From contig NZ_JAAGPF010000057.1 in the NCBI RefSeq assembly GCF_017104645.1, positions 1 through 32,273 on the forward strand: 32,273 bases of DNA, read 5' to 3'. Positions 7,478 through 18,555 of the stretch are shown here, piece after piece. Both the position numbers and the translations under genes were made by a program. Every line of letters starts with the position of its first letter. The first letter of the stretch is position 1. Source of the stretch: Burkholderia sp. Ac-20379. GTDB taxonomy: Bacteria; Pseudomonadota; Gammaproteobacteria; Burkholderiales; Burkholderiaceae. The notes under the pieces are model-generated. The model was given only the letters and a program-made list of their open reading frames with translations, did no database searches and was not told the DNA's origin.

Positions 7478-10400
7478 TCAGTCGATCAGGTCGTCGAGCA
7501 GCGCTTGCATGTCACTCACCGTCTGCTGCTGCGCGGCCTTCGACGCCTCGAGGCCGGCCAGTGACGTCTGCGCCATCTCGCTCAGCGTCGCACCGGAGAA
7601 GAACGCCGTCAGCGGCACCTCCACGCCGAGCTGTCGCGACAGCCGGCGCTGCGCCTGCAAGGCTAGCAGCGAATGCCCGCCAAGTTCGAAAAAGTTGTCG
7701 TGGCGTCCGACACGCGGCACGGCCAGCACGTCGCGCCAGACCTCGGCCAGCGCCTGTTCCGCAGCACCGATCGGCGCTTCGTAGTGTTCCAGGCGCATCT
7801 CGGGTGCCGGCAGCGCCTTGCGATCGATCTTGCCGTTCGGCGTCAACGGCAGCGCCTCGAGCAGCACGAGCGCGGTCGGCACCATATGGGCCGGCAGCGA
7901 TTCGAGCAGCGCGTCGCGCAGGCCGGCGGCGTCGAGTGTCTCGCCCGCCACCGTGCAGACGTAGGCGACCAGCCGCAGGCCGCCCCCGGCGCCCGGCAGC
8001 GCCGTCACGACGGCCTCCCGGACAGCCGGCTGCATCACGATCCGCGCCTCGATCTCGCCGAGCTCGATGCGGAATCCGCGGATTTTCACCTGGTGGTCGA
8101 TTCGGCTCAGATAGTCGAGCGTGCCGTCGTCGCGCCAACGCACCAGATCGCCGGTCCGGTAGAGACGCGCGCCGTCCGCCCCGGCCGCGAACGGATCCGG
8201 CACGAAGCGCTCGGCCGTGAGGCCCGGCCGTTGCCAGTAACCTCGCGCCACGCCGGCCCCGCCGATGTAGAGCTCGCCGGGCGCACCGAGCGGCACAGGA
8301 TTCATCCCGCCATCGAGCACGTACAACTGCGTGGCCGCGAGCGGGTCGCCCAGCGACGGCAAGCCCTCGACACGCTGTGCCGACGACCAGATCGTGGTCT
8401 CGGTCGGCCCGTACATGTTCCAGAGCCGCACGCCCGCATCGCGTAACGCGGCGGCAAGATCGGGCGGCAGCGCCTCGCCGCCGCACAGCCCGGTCAGGTC
8501 GCCCTGCCAGTCGGCATCGAGCAGCATCCGCCAGGTCGACGGCGTCGACTGCAGGATCGTCGCGCCGCTCTCGCGAATCAGGCGGGCAAGCGCCGCGCCG
8601 TCGCGGGTCGTGTCGCGATCCGCGATCACGACTCGCGCGCCGCTGATCAGCGGCAGGAAGAGCTCGAGCCCGGCGATGTCGAACGACAGCGACGTGACCG
8701 CGACGAGCCGGTCGTCAGGCGTCATGCCAGGCACCCGGCGGGTGCTGAGCAGGAAATTGGTCAGTGCATCGTGGCGCACCATCACGCCCTTCGGACGGCC
8801 CGTCGATCCCGACGTATAGATCATGTAGGCCATCTGGGCGTCGCACACCGTCACGGCCGGCGCGCCGTCGGGCTCGCCGGACAGGTCGAGCGCGTCGATG
8901 TCGAACACGGTCGGCGCTCCCGGCACCGTCAGGCGATCTCGCACGGCAGCCTGCGTGAGCAGCACGGAGAGCGCGCTGTCCTCGACGACGTAGGCGATCC
9001 GGTCCGCCGGGTATTCGGGATCGATCGGCACATACGCGCCGCCGGCCTTCAGCACCGCCAGGACCGACACGAGCATCGCGATCGAGCGCTCGACGGCGAT
9101 GCCGACGCGCACCTCCGGCCCCACGCCGGCCGCCATCAGGCGATGCGCGAGACGGTTCGCGCGGCGATCGAGTTCACGATAGCGCCACGCCTCGCCACCG
9201 AACACGACGGCCACGGCATCGGGCGTCGCGGCGGCCTGCTCGCCAAACAGCACATGTACCAGGCGCGTCTCGTCGAACGCCTGCCGGCTGACCGCGCGCG
9301 AGAGCGCCGCCTCCCGCCCGGCGCGATCAAGCAGCGACACGGTACCGACGCAGGCTTGCGCGCCCGCCTCGACGAGACCGCACAGCGCGCGGTCGAACTC
9401 GCTGCCGAAGCGGGCGACGGCCGATGCTTCGAATTGCGCGAGCGAGAAATTCATCGTCATCGTCAACCGCTCCGCCACCGTGGCGGTCAGCGTCAGCGGA
9501 TAGCTGGTTTCCTCGCGAAACGCGAAGCGCCCGAACGACAGGCCAGCCGGCGCCGCGGCCTGCAGCGCCTCGTCGACGGGATAGTTCTCGAACACGAGCA
9601 GCGTATCGAACCATCCCTCGGTGCCGGCGCCCGTCCAGCGCTGGATCTCGTAAAGCGGCGCATGGGCATGTTCCTGCGACGCGATCCCCTGCGCCTGCAA
9701 TGCCTGCAGCCATGCGCCGATCGGCGTGTCGGCACGCGGCGCCGTCGCCACCGGGACCGTGTTGATGAAGAGACCCAGCAACTGCTCGACGTCGACGAGC
9801 TCCGCGGGGCGGCCGGCGACCGTCGCGCCGAACGCCACCGATGTCTGCCCGGTATGGCGTTGCAAGACCAGCGACCAGGCCGCCTGCACGAGCGTGTTGA
9901 CCGTCACGCGGCACGCGCGGGCAAAGGCCACGAGCCGTTCGGTCGCGGCTGCGTCCAGTTCGACCGTGCAGTGACCGCGGCCGGCGGCCATATTGCCATC
10001 GGCGGGCAGCGGCCGGGACGCGATCCGGGTGGGCGCATCCTGTTCGGCCAGCCGTTCACGCCAGTAGGTTTCGCTCGCGCCGGCGTCGCGCCGTCCCAGC
10101 CATTCGATGTAGTCGCGATACCGGCCGCCGTTCGCGGTCGTCACGCCCCCGTCGTAATGACGCAGGACCTCGCCCATCAGGCGCGACATGCTCCAGCCGT
10201 CCATCAGGATGTGGTGATGCGTCCAGATCAGGTGATGCGACTGCGCGCCCGTGCGCACCATCACGAGGCGTTGCAGCGGCGGACGCGTCAGGTCGAAGCC
10301 CTGCTTCAGCTGGTCGGCGGCCAGCGTGTCGAGCGCCGCGTCCAGCCCTTCGCGTTCGCGCCAGTCGTGCTCGACGAACGGCAGCGCGACCTCGGACGCC

Positions 10401-13400
10401 ACCCATTGCAGCCAGGCATCGTCGCGCTGCACGAAAGCCGTGCGCAGGATCGCGTGATGACGGGTGGCGGCTTCCCACGCGGCCACGAAGCGGTCGACGT
10501 CGCAGCCGCCGATATCGATCCGCATCTGGTTCAGATACGTGCTGCCGGCCGGTGCCAGCAGGCTGTGGAACAGCATGCCGGCCTGCATCGGCGACAGCGG
10601 ATAGATGTCTTCGATCAACGCGGCCTGCATCGGCAAGCGGTCGATCTCGGACTGGGTCAGCGCGGCAAGCGGGAAGTCCGACGGCGACACGCCGGCAGCG
10701 CCGCACGTGCAGTACGCGATCAAGGCCTCGAGTTCGCCGACATAGGCCGCCAGCAAGCGGTCGACTGTCGACGCCTCGAAGCGCTCGCCGCTGTAGGCCA
10801 TCGATATCGACAGCATGCCGTCGTAGACCTTCGCGCCGATCGACAGATCGTGCGTGAGCGCGGCGGCCGGATCCATCGCCTGACCGGAATCGTCGCTCGA
10901 CGGCCGCCAGCCGGCGTCCGATGCAAACACACGATCGAACTGGCCCAGGTAATTGAACGCCACCGACGACGGCGTCATCGCCGCCAGCGCCGACTGTGCG
11001 GCGGTATCGCCGAGATACTTGAGCAGGCCGAACCCGATGCCGCGCCCCGGCACGGCACGCAAGGTTTCCTTCACGCGCAGCAGCGCCTCGCCGGGTTGGC
11101 CGAGCGGCGCCAGACAAACCGGATACAGGCTCGTGAACCAGCCGACCGTGCGGCTCAGGTCAAGGTCGTCGACGCTGTCCTCGCGACCGTGCCCCTCCAG
11201 ATCGATGCGGATCGAATCGGTTCCCGTCATCGCGCACAGCGCCCGTCCCAGCGCAGTCAGCAAGATATCGTTGATCTGGGTACGGTAGGCGGCGGGCACG
11301 TCCTGCAACAAGCGGCGCGTCAGTGCGCTGTCGAGCTGGCGCGATGCGGTGCGAACGTCGGCGGTCAGGGCGTCGCGATCGGCGTGATCGGCACGCGGGC
11401 CGACCGGCGCCGCGGCAATCTCCGTCCAATAAGGCAACTCGGCCCGCACGGCTTCGCTGCGCGCACGGTCGGCAAGCCGCTGCGCCCACTCCTGATAGCT
11501 CGCGCCACGGGACGGCAGCACCACGGCCTTGCCTTCGGCGATCCGCGCATAGGCCGTTTGCAGATCCTCGAGCAGGATCCGCCACGACACGCCGTCCACC
11601 ACCAGATGGTGGATCGCCAACAGCAGGCGCCAGCCGCCGTCGGGCAGCCGGATCACCAGCGCTCGCAGCAACGGCCCGTCGCCGAGGTCCAGGCTGCGCT
11701 GCGCTTCCGTGCAACAGGCGCCGATCTCGTCGGCATGCGCGACATGACGCTCCCACAGCAGCGTGGCCCGTGCGGCCACTTCGGCATCGTCTGCGTACGC
11801 CTGATGCCAGGCCTGCATGTTGTCGCGCGTGGAGTCGTGCGTGTAACGCAGACGCAGCGCGCCATGGTGCGCGACCACCGCGCGCAGCGCTTCCGCCAGC
11901 ATCTCGCTGTCGAGCGGCTGCGTCCCTTCGAGCAGGACGGACTGGTTCCAGTGGTGGCGCTGCGCCATCGGGATCGCGAAGAACCACGACTGAATGGGCA
12001 GCAGCGGCACTCCGCCCGACTCGACCGCTGGCGCGGCAACGCGCGCCTCGATGCGCTGCGCCACGCTCGCCAGCAACGCGAGTGTCTGGCGCTCGAACAT
12101 CTGCCGCGGCGTGATCTTCCACCCCGCCTCGCGCGCTCGCGCCACAATCTGCAGGCTCAGGATCGAATCGCCGCCCAGCTCGAAAAAGTTGTCGTGACGG
12201 CCTACGCGCTCGATGCCCAGCACGTCGCGCCAGATCGATGCCAACGCCGCTTCCGCCTCGCCCTCCGGCGCTGCATATACAGCCGCCGATTCGAACTCCG
12301 GCTGCGGCAACGCCTTGCGATCCACCTTGCCGTTCGCCGTCAGCGGCAGCGCCGCCAGCGGCAGAATCGCCGTCGGCACCATGTAATCGGGCAGCGTCGC
12401 GCCCAGCGCCGTGCGCAGGGCTTGCCCGTCCAGCGCGGCATCGCCCTTCGCCGTCACGTACGACACCAGCCGCGCCCCGCTCGGGCCTTCCTGCGCCAGC
12501 GTGATCGATTCCCGCACTCCGGCCTGCGCCAGCAGTTGCGCGTCGATCTCGCCCAGCTCGATCCGGAAGCCGCGGATCTTCACCTGATGATCGATCCGGC
12601 CCAGATATTCCAGAGCGCCGTCCGCCGTCCAGCGCGCGAGATCGCCCGTGCGATACAGGCGCTCGCCGTTCGCGCCGAACGGATCCGGCACGAAGCGCTC
12701 CGCCGTCAGGCTTGCCCGATTCAGATAACCGCGCGCCACGCCCGAGCCGCCCACGTACAGCTCACCCGTCACGCCCACCGGCACCAGGTTTCGTTCGGCA
12801 TCCAGAACGTAGATGCCCAGATCCGGAATCCGCACCCCGACCGGGCTCACGCCTTCGTTCAGATCGTTCGCGCCGATCGGGCGGTATGTCACGTGCACCG
12901 TCGTCTCGGTGATGCCGTACATGTTCACGAGACGCGGCTGCGCATCGCCGAAGCGCGCGATCCACGGCGCCAGTGTTTGCGGCTCCAGCGCCTCGCCGCC
13001 GAAAATCACTTCGCGCAAGGCCAGCGGCTCGCCGTCGTAAATCCCCGGCACCGCCATCAATTGACGGAACGCCGACGGCGTCTGGTTCAGCACCGTCACG
13101 CGCTCGCGACGCAGCAGCGCCGCGAACTCTTCCGGCGAACGGCTCACCACGAACGGCACCACCACCAGCTTGCCGCCGTAGCACAGCGCACCGAAGATCT
13201 CCCAGACCGAGAAGTCGAACGCGTACGAATGGAACATCGTCCAGACGTCGTTCTCGTCGAAATGGAACCAGTGTTCGGTTGCGTCGAGCAGGCGCGCCAC
13301 GTTGTGATGCGCGAGCTGCGCACCCTTCGGGCGGCCCGTCGAACCCGACGTGTAGATCACGTAGGCCAGATTGCCCTGCGCCACCTTCACGGCCGGGGCC

Positions 13401-16400
13401 GTATCCGGCTCCGAGCTCAGATCGAGCCCGTCGAGTTCGAGCACAGCCAGCGACGACGGAATCGGCAGCGTGTTGCGCACGCCGCTTTGCGTCAAAACCA
13501 ACGCGATGCCGCTGTCCTCGATCATGTAGGACAGCCGATCTTGCGGATAATCCGGGTCCAGCGGCACGTAAGCGCCGCCAGCCTTCAGGATCGCCAACAA
13601 TCCGACGATCATCTCGATCGAACGCTCGACCGCGATGCCCACGCGCACTTCCGGACCAACGCCGTGCTTCGCCAAACGATGCGCGAGGCGGTTGGCGCGT
13701 GCGTCGAGTTCACCGTAGCGCAGCGATTGTTCGCCATAGACGACGGCGACCGCATCCGGCGTCGCTTGTGCGCGTGCCGCGATGCGTTCGTGCACCGGCA
13801 GCGCATTCGGATAGGCGACGTCGTTGCGGCCCCAGGTCAGCAGTTCGTCGCGCTCCTGCGCGTCGAGCAGCGCGATCTCGTCGACGCCGCTCGACAGGTC
13901 GCCCGTCAGCGCTTCGAGCACGCGCACGTAATGGCGGCCGAAACGTTGCATCGTGCCGACGTCGAACAGCTCGCGCGCATAACGCAGGCTGACGTGGAGC
14001 GCGCCGTCCGGCGTCTCGTGCGTGTTCAGCGTCAGTTCGAATTGCGCCGCACCTTCGCCCAACTCGTAAGCCTCGATCGACAGACCGTCGAGGTGTTCGA
14101 GCGCGCGGTCGTCGCTGCGCTGATGATTGAACGCCACCTGGAACAGCGGCGTGTGGCTCAGGCTGCGCTCCGGCTGCAGCGCATCCACCAGCACGTCGAA
14201 CGGCAGATCCTGATGCGCCTGCGCCTCGAGGCATCGCGCACGCACCTGCTCGAGCAGCGATGCCAGCGTCGTGCGTCCGTCAATGTCAGCCTTCAACACC
14301 TGCGTGTTGACGAAGAAGCCGATCAGCCCCGCCGTCTCCGGCCGGTCGCGGTTCGCCACCGGCACGCCAACGCGAATATCCTGCTCACCCGTATAGCGAT
14401 GCAGCACCACGTCGAACGCCGCCAGCAACACCATGAACGGCGTCGCATTGTGCTGCCGCGCCACGCGCACCAGCGCACGACCCAACCCAGCCGGCAGGTC
14501 GAGCCGCTCGCTCGCAGCCCGATACGCGCCCAGCGCCTGGCGCGGGCGATCGGCCGGCAAGGCCAGCACCGGCTGCGCGCCGCCGAGCCGAGCGCGCCAG
14601 TAAGCCAGTTGGCGATCCTGTTCGCCGGCCTCGAGCCAGCGTCGCTGCCAGACCGCGTAATCGGCGTACTGGATCGGCAACGCATCCTGAACGAACGCCT
14701 GGCCCGACGTCAACGCTCGATAACCGTCGACGAACTCGCGCAGCAGCACGTCCATCGACCAGCCGTCGGACACGATGTGATGTATGGCCACCACCAGCAC
14801 ATGCTCGCTCGCTCCGACACGCGCCACGCCAACGCGCAGCAACGGGCCGGAGGACAGGTCGAACGGCTGCTCCGTCAGTGCCGCCACCCAGTCGGACAGC
14901 GCTGTGCCTGCGTCGTCGGCTCCTGACAGGTCGAGTGCCTGACGATCGTGCGGCAAGGCCGCGTGAATCCGCTGCCCGACCCGTCCGTCCGCATCCTCGC
15001 TGAACGTGGTGCGCAGCGATTCGTGGCGCATCACCAGCGCATCGAAACTGGCATGCAGCGCCGCGACGTCGAGGCGTCCGCGCAGTCGAACGGCGCCCAA
15101 GATGTGATAGGCGCCGGCGTGCGGCTGAAGCTTCCACAGGAACCACTGACGCTGCTGCGCATGCGACAGCGGCAGTTCGCCATCGCGCGGAACGACCGTC
15201 AACGGCACGGCTGCGGCGTCGTCGGGCAGAGCCTCGCGATCCCGCGACAGATCGATCGCCACTGCGAGCGCGGCGATCGTCTGGTGTTCGAACAGGAGCC
15301 TCGGTGCCATCGGCACACCGGCCGCGGCGGACCTGGCCGCCACTTTCAGGCTCAGGATCGAATCGCCGCCGAGTTCGAAGAAATTGTCGTGCCGGCCGAT
15401 GCGCTCGCATCCGAGCACTGCCGACCAGACATCGGCGAGCATGTGCTCGACGGCACCGACCGGCGCCGCGTAGTGCGCCGAGGCGACGAACGACGGATCC
15501 GGCAAGGCCTTGCGATCGACCTTGCCGTTCGGGCTCAACGGCAACGCGTCCAGCACCACGAACGCCGACGGCACCATGTACTCCGGCAGTACCGCAGCCA
15601 ACGCCGCGCGCAGCGCATCCGGCTCGGCGCGGCCACCGGCCTGGGCGGTCACATACGCGATCAGGCGCTTTCCGTTCGCGCTCTCGCGCGCCACGACCAC
15701 CGCCTCGCGAATCTCGTCCCGCGCCAGCAGGTTCGCCTCGATCTCGCCCAGTTCGACGCGATAACCGCGGATCTTCACCTGATGATCGATCCGCCCGACG
15801 AATTCGAGGTCGCCGTCCGCATTCCAGCGCACCAGGTCGCCCGACCGGTACATGCGCGAGCCATCGGCTTCGAACGGATCCGGCACGAAGCGTTCGGCCG
15901 TCATTGCCGGTGCGTCGAGATAGCCACGTGCGATGGCGGCCCCGCCGATATACAGTTCGCCGATCGCGCCCGGCGGCATCCGTTGCAGACCGGTGTCGAG
16001 CACGTACAGCCGGCGCATGCCGACCGCTACCCCGACCGGCACGTAAGGCTGCGTCAGCGTCGTTCCGGCGTCCGCCTGCCACAGCGTCGGGCTGATAACC
16101 GTCTCGGCCGGGCCGTAGGCATTGAAAATCCGTTGCGCGCACAAGCGGTCGCGCACCGCCTCGAAGCCCGAACGGGACCAGGCCTCGCCACCGACGATGC
16201 AGCAGCGCAGCGCCAGCGTACCCGGCGCGGTCTGTCGCGCCAGTTCGTCGATATAGGCCGGCGGCAGATACAGCACGGTCACGCGCTTTTCGCGTACCAG
16301 GCCGATCAGCTGCGCCGGGCTCATCAGCGGATCGTCCGCCAGCACGATGGCCGCCTTCGCCAGCAGTGGCGCCAGCCATTGCTCCTGCGCCGCGTCGAAG

Positions 16401-18460
16401 CTGATCGAGGCGAACTGCAACAGCCGGTCGTCCGGCTGCAAGGCGTAACGGGCCGACACGGCATGTGCATGCATCGCCAGTGCGGCATGGCTGACCGCAA
16501 CCCCCTTCGGGCGCCCCGTCGAACCGGAGGTATAAATCAGGTAGGCGAGATGCCTGCCGTCGATCGTCACATGCGGCGCGGTGTCGGGGCCGGCCGACAG
16601 ATCGAGCGTATCGACCGCGAGCACGTCCACCCCGGCCGGCACCGGCACGCGCGCCACGAGATCACCGGTCGTGAGCAGCAAGGACATGCCGCTGTGCGCC
16701 GTCATGGCCGCCAGGCGATCACGCGGATAGTGCGGGTCGAGCGGCACGTAGGCGGCCCCGGCCTTGAGGATCGCCAGCAAGCCCACGATCAGGTCAACCG
16801 AACGGCCAATCGCGCAGCCCACCCGCATTTCCGGCCGGATGCCGAGCGCGACGAGCCGATGGGCGAGCCGGTTGGCACGCAGGTCGAGCTCGCGATACGT
16901 CAGCGACTGTTGCCCGCACACGACCGCCGTCGCATCGGGCCGGTCGGCGACACTGTCCGCCAAGGCGGACAGAATTGTCGGGTGCCCATTCGACCAGGGC
17001 GCAGCACCGCGACCCAGTTCATCCAGGCGCCGCCGCTGCGCTGCGTCGAGCAGATCGAACGCGCCGATCCGACGTACGTCCGGCGCGCCCGTCAACTCGG
17101 CCAGCAAACTCGCATATGCCTGCCCCCAGCCCGCCACCGCAGCAGCATCGAAACGATGCGCGGCATAGTCGAACTCGAGTTCGATGCCGGCGGCGTCGGC
17201 CGTCACGGACAGCGTCAGGTCGAACTTGCGCTGCGCGGCCGGTGCGGGAATCTCCTTGACATCAACGTCGCCGAACGCGACGCGACGCGTATCCGCCACC
17301 TTGTAGTCGAACAGCACCTGAAACAGCGGATGCCGATCGGCCAGGCGCGGCACGCCGAGCTCGGCAAGCAGCGAATCGAACGGCAGGTTGCCGTGGTTCA
17401 TGGCGTTGACCGACGCCACGTGAGCGGCACGCACCACGTCGCCCAGCGTCGCCGAAGGCGACAGCGCGGCGCGATACACATGGGTATTCACGAAACATCC
17501 GATCAGCGGTTCGACGTCGGGCCAAAGCCGGCCGGACGACGGCACGCCGATCAGGAACGAGGACTGGCCCGACGCCTTGCCGAGCACGACCTGCCAGATG
17601 CCGAGCAAGGCCGCGAACCGGCCGACACGGTGCGTCGCGCAATACGCGTCGAGCGCCGACAGCGTGGCGTGATCCAGGCGCTGCACGAGATGGCCGGTCG
17701 CCTCGGCGGCGATGCCGGGCGCCGCGCTGTCGGGCAATGACAGGGCTTCCGTGGCGTCGCCAAGATAGTTGCGCCAGTACGCCAGATCGCGCCGACCGGG
17801 CTCCCCGGCCAGGTAATCGCGCTGACGCAACGCGTAGTGGCGGTACTGCTGCGGCAGCGCCGGCAGCTCGGGCGGCATGCCGGAACGGCGAAACACGTCG
17901 TAGGCCGCGGCGAGCTCCTGCATCCAGATCGCATTCGACCAGGCATCGGTCACGATGTGATGCATCGAGAACGCCAGCAGCGTCTGACGGGCCCCGATGC
18001 GCAGCAGCGCGGCGCGCACCGGCGCGGCACTCGCCAGATCGAACGACCGCGCCCGATGGCGCCGCACGAAATCGGCAATCGTCTGCTCGACGTCATGCGT
18101 GGCAACGGCCGGCGGCTCGATCGTCAAGGGGAACTGAAAAGCGGGATCGACGACCTGCGACAGCGTGCCATCCACGTCGACGATGCGCGAACGCAGCACG
18201 TCGTGCCGGTCGCTCACGTACTGCAGCGTCTGGCGCAGCGCCACCTCATCGAGGTCGCCTTCGATCAAGTAGATCCGATCGAGGTTGTAAGCGGTGGACG
18301 CCGGCTCGATCTGCTGCAGGTACCAGAGATTGCGCTGGATCGCCGACAGTGGCGCCGCCCGTTCTCCATGTATCTCGTTTCCTGCGCCATGATCCGCCTT
18401 GACGGCGGGATCCTCGAGCAGCAACGCGAGCAGATCGCGTTCAACGTCATCCATTTCCAT
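7478..18460 (-). CDS. Three-module NRPS, C-A(X)-T-C-A(Thr)-T-E-C-A(Gly)-T
   Basis: The 3660-residue synthetase has this layout (approximate residues): C1 40-470, motif HHIVTDA at 167-173 with the last Gly replaced by Ala; A1 490-990; T1 Ser1034; C2 1095-1530, HHIVSDG; A2 1550-2055; T2 Ser2099 (GGDS); E 2150-2600, HHLVVDG at 2284 plus EGHGRE and NYLGQFD; C3 2615-3050, opening [14 protein letters not shown] and carrying HHILMDG, typical of a D-accepting DCL domain; A3 3060-3560; T3 Ser3597 (GGHS). Pocket codes read by hand are DAEYIGAIS (unassigned; Glu at the third position hints at a basic or polar side chain), DFWNIGMVH (Thr) and DILQLGMIW (Gly). No thioesterase or reductase follows T3. The protein ends in a short acidic tail (LLDDLID). 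The start at 18460 has GAGGA five bases upstream. An upstream Met at 18529 would lie within the hairpin region. It is probably the central synthetase of the siderophore. Confidence 0.96.
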   Translation of the reverse strand: MEMDDVERDLLALLLEDPAVKADHGAGNEIHGERAAPLSAIQRNLWYLQQIEPASTAYNLDRIYLIEGDLDEVALRQTLQYVSDRHDVLRSRIVDVDGTLSQVVDPAFQFPLTIEPPAVATHDVEQTIADFVRRHRARSFDLASAAPVRAALLRIGARQTLLAFSMHHIVTDAWSNAIWMQELAAAYDVFRRSGMPPELPALPQQYRHYALRQRDYLAGEPGRRDLAYWRNYLGDATEALSLPDSAAPGIAAEATGHLVQRLDHATLSALDAYCATHRVGRFAALLGIWQVVLGKASGQSSFLIGVPSSGRLWPDVEPLIGCFVNTHVYRAALSPSATLGDVVRAAHVASVNAMNHGNLPFDSLLAELGVPRLADRHPLFQVLFDYKVADTRRVAFGDVDVKEIPAPAAQRKFDLTLSVTADAAGIELEFDYAAHRFDAAAVAGWGQAYASLLAELTGAPDVRRIGAFDLLDAAQRRRLDELGRGAAPWSNGHPTILSALADSVADRPDATAVVCGQQSLTYRELDLRANRLAHRLVALGIRPEMRVGCAIGRSVDLIVGLLAILKAGAAYVPLDPHYPRDRLAAMTAHSGMSLLLTTGDLVARVPVPAGVDVLAVDTLDLSAGPDTAPHVTIDGRHLAYLIYTSGSTGRPKGVAVSHAALAMHAHAVSARYALQPDDRLLQFASISFDAAQEQWLAPLLAKAAIVLADDPLMSPAQLIGLVREKRVTVLYLPPAYIDELARQTAPGTLALRCCIVGGEAWSRSGFEAVRDRLCAQRIFNAYGPAETVISPTLWQADAGTTLTQPYVPVGVAVGMRRLYVLDTGLQRMPPGAIGELYIGGAAIARGYLDAPAMTAERFVPDPFEADGSRMYRSGDLVRWNADGDLEFVGRIDHQVKIRGYRVELGEIEANLLARDEIREAVVVARESANGKRLIAYVTAQAGGRAEPDALRAALAAVLPEYMVPSAFVVLDALPLSPNGKVDRKALPDPSFVASAHYAAPVGAVEHMLADVWSAVLGCERIGRHDNFFELGGDSILSLKVAARSAAAGVPMAPRLLFEHQTIAALAVAIDLSRDREALPDDAAAVPLTVVPRDGELPLSHAQQRQWFLWKLQPHAGAYHILGAVRLRGRLDVAALHASFDALVMRHESLRTTFSEDADGRVGQRIHAALPHDRQALDLSGADDAGTALSDWVAALTEQPFDLSSGPLLRVGVARVGASEHVLVVAIHHIVSDGWSMDVLLREFVDGYRALTSGQAFVQDALPIQYADYAVWQRRWLEAGEQDRQLAYWRARLGGAQPVLALPADRPRQALGAYRAASERLDLPAGLGRALVRVARQHNATPFMVLLAAFDVVLHRYTGEQDIRVGVPVANRDRPETAGLIGFFVNTQVLKADIDGRTTLASLLEQVRARCLEAQAHQDLPFDVLVDALQPERSLSHTPLFQVAFNHQRSDDRALEHLDGLSIEAYELGEGAAQFELTLNTHETPDGALHVSLRYARELFDVGTMQRFGRHYVRVLEALTGDLSSGVDEIALLDAQERDELLTWGRNDVAYPNALPVHERIAARAQATPDAVAVVYGEQSLRYGELDARANRLAHRLAKHGVGPEVRVGIAVERSIEMIVGLLAILKAGGAYVPLDPDYPQDRLSYMIEDSGIALVLTQSGVRNTLPIPSSLAVLELDGLDLSSEPDTAPAVKVAQGNLAYVIYTSGSTGRPKGAQLAHHNVARLLDATEHWFHFDENDVWTMFHSYAFDFSVWEIFGALCYGGKLVVVPFVVSRSPEEFAALLRRERVTVLNQTPSAFRQLMAVPGIYDGEPLALREVIFGGEALEPQTLAPWIARFGDAQPRLVNMYGITETTVHVTYRPIGANDLNEGVSPVGVRIPDLGIYVLDAERNLVPVGVTGELYVGGSGVARGYLNRASLTAERFVPDPFGANGERLYRTGDLARWTADGALEYLGRIDHQVKIRGFRIELGEIDAQLLAQAGVRESITLAQEGPSGARLVSYVTAKGDAALDGQALRTALGATLPDYMVPTAILPLAALPLTANGKVDRKALPQPEFESAAVYAAPEGEAEAALASIWRDVLGIERVGRHDNFFELGGDSILSLQIVARAREAGWKITPRQMFERQTLALLASVAQRIEARVAAPAVESGGVPLLPIQSWFFAIPMAQRHHWNQSVLLEGTQPLDSEMLAEALRAVVAHHGALRLRYTHDSTRDNMQAWHQAYADDAEVAARATLLWERHVAHADEIGACCTEAQRSLDLGDGPLLRALVIRLPDGGWRLLLAIHHLVVDGVSWRILLEDLQTAYARIAEGKAVVLPSRGASYQEWAQRLADRARSEAVRAELPYWTEIAAAPVGPRADHADRDALTADVRTASRQLDSALTRRLLQDVPAAYRTQINDILLTALGRALCAMTGTDSIRIDLEGHGREDSVDDLDLSRTVGWFTSLYPVCLAPLGQPGEALLRVKETLRAVPGRGIGFGLLKYLGDTAAQSALAAMTPSSVAFNYLGQFDRVFASDAGWRPSSDDSGQAMDPAAALTHDLSIGAKVYDGMLSISMAYSGERFEASTVDRLLAAYVGELEALIAYCTCGAAGVSPSDFPLAALTQSEIDRLPMQAALIEDIYPLSPMQAGMLFHSLLAPAGSTYLNQMRIDIGGCDVDRFVAAWEAATRHHAILRTAFVQRDDAWLQWVASEVALPFVEHDWREREGLDAALDTLAADQLKQGFDLTRPPLQRLVMVRTGAQSHHLIWTHHHILMDGWSMSRLMGEVLRHYDGGVTTANGGRYRDYIEWLGRRDAGASETYWRERLAEQDAPTRIASRPLPADGNMAAGRGHCTVELDAAATERLVAFARACRVTVNTLVQAAWSLVLQRHTGQTSVAFGATVAGRPAELVDVEQLLGLFINTVPVATAPRADTPIGAWLQALQAQGIASQEHAHAPLYEIQRWTGAGTEGWFDTLLVFENYPVDEALQAAAPAGLSFGRFAFREETSYPLTLTATVAERLTMTMNFSLAQFEASAVARFGSEFDRALCGLVEAGAQACVGTVSLLDRAGREAALSRAVSRQAFDETRLVHVLFGEQAAATPDAVAVVFGGEAWRYRELDRRANRLAHRLMAAGVGPEVRVGIAVERSIAMLVSVLAVLKAGGAYVPIDPEYPADRIAYVVEDSALSVLLTQAAVRDRLTVPGAPTVFDIDALDLSGEPDGAPAVTVCDAQMAYMIYTSGSTGRPKGVMVRHDALTNFLLSTRRVPGMTPDDRLVAVTSLSFDIAGLELFLPLISGARVVIADRDTTRDGAALARLIRESGATILQSTPSTWRMLLDADWQGDLTGLCGGEALPPDLAAALRDAGVRLWNMYGPTETTIWSSAQRVEGLPSLGDPLAATQLYVLDGGMNPVPLGAPGELYIGGAGVARGYWQRPGLTAERFVPDPFAAGADGARLYRTGDLVRWRDDGTLDYLSRIDHQVKIRGFRIELGEIEARIVMQPAVREAVVTALPGAGGGLRLVAYVCTVAGETLDAAGLRDALLESLPAHMVPTALVLLEALPLTPNGKIDRKALPAPEMRLEHYEAPIGAAEQALAEVWRDVLAVPRVGRHDNFFELGGHSLLALQAQRRLSRQLGVEVPLTAFFSGATLSEMAQTSLAGLEASKAAQQQTVSDMQALLDDLID

Positions 18461-18465
18461 TCCGT

Positions 18466-18470
18466 TCCTC
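18466..18470 (-). promoter_or_regulatory. Ribosome-binding site that fixes the large NRPS start
   Basis: GAGGA on the minus strand is five bases upstream of the ATG at 18460 and eleven from the next in-frame ATG at 18454. It supports 18460 as the start and argues against the in-frame Met at 18529. Confidence 0.7.
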
Positions 18471-18481
18471 GATCGTCTTGC

Positions 18482-18510
18482 ACCGGTCGACGCCCAGCCA
18501 GTCGACCGGT
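18482..18510. repeat. Perfect 10-bp inverted repeat (hairpin A) before the large NRPS
   Basis: ACCGGTCGAC (18482-18491) and GTCGACCGGT (18501-18510) are exact reverse complements with a 9-base loop. In the minus-strand mRNA the hairpin ends about 12 bases before the NRPS ribosome-binding site. It directly adjoins a second hairpin at 18511-18549. There is no T-tract, so attenuation, mRNA processing or stabilisation is more likely than simple termination. Confidence 0.55.
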
Positions 18511-18549
18511 CGGATGGCCATACCGTCATGCCGCACGGTCGGCCATCCG
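18511..18549. repeat. 9-bp inverted repeat with inner stem (hairpin B) after the receptor gene
   Basis: CGGATGGCC (18511-18519) pairs with GGCCATCCG (18541-18549), and an inner ACCGT (18522-18526) pairs with ACGGT (18535-18539). The structure lies 6 bases past the receptor stop codon (18556-18558) on the minus-strand transcript and abuts hairpin A. Together the two fill nearly all of the receptor-NRPS gap. Confidence 0.55.
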
Positions 18550-18555
18550 CTCTCC

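Noticed and set aside
8771..14926. A 2051-codon open frame on the plus strand opposite the large NRPS
   Set aside because: Its translation is Arg/His/Gln-rich with no known domain. It is the antisense reading of GC-biased NRPS codons, while the minus strand carries continuous C, A, T and E motifs.
14948..17740. A 930-codon plus-strand open frame opposite the first NRPS module
   Set aside because: It has the same antisense composition and no motifs; the minus-strand C-A-T module explains the DNA.
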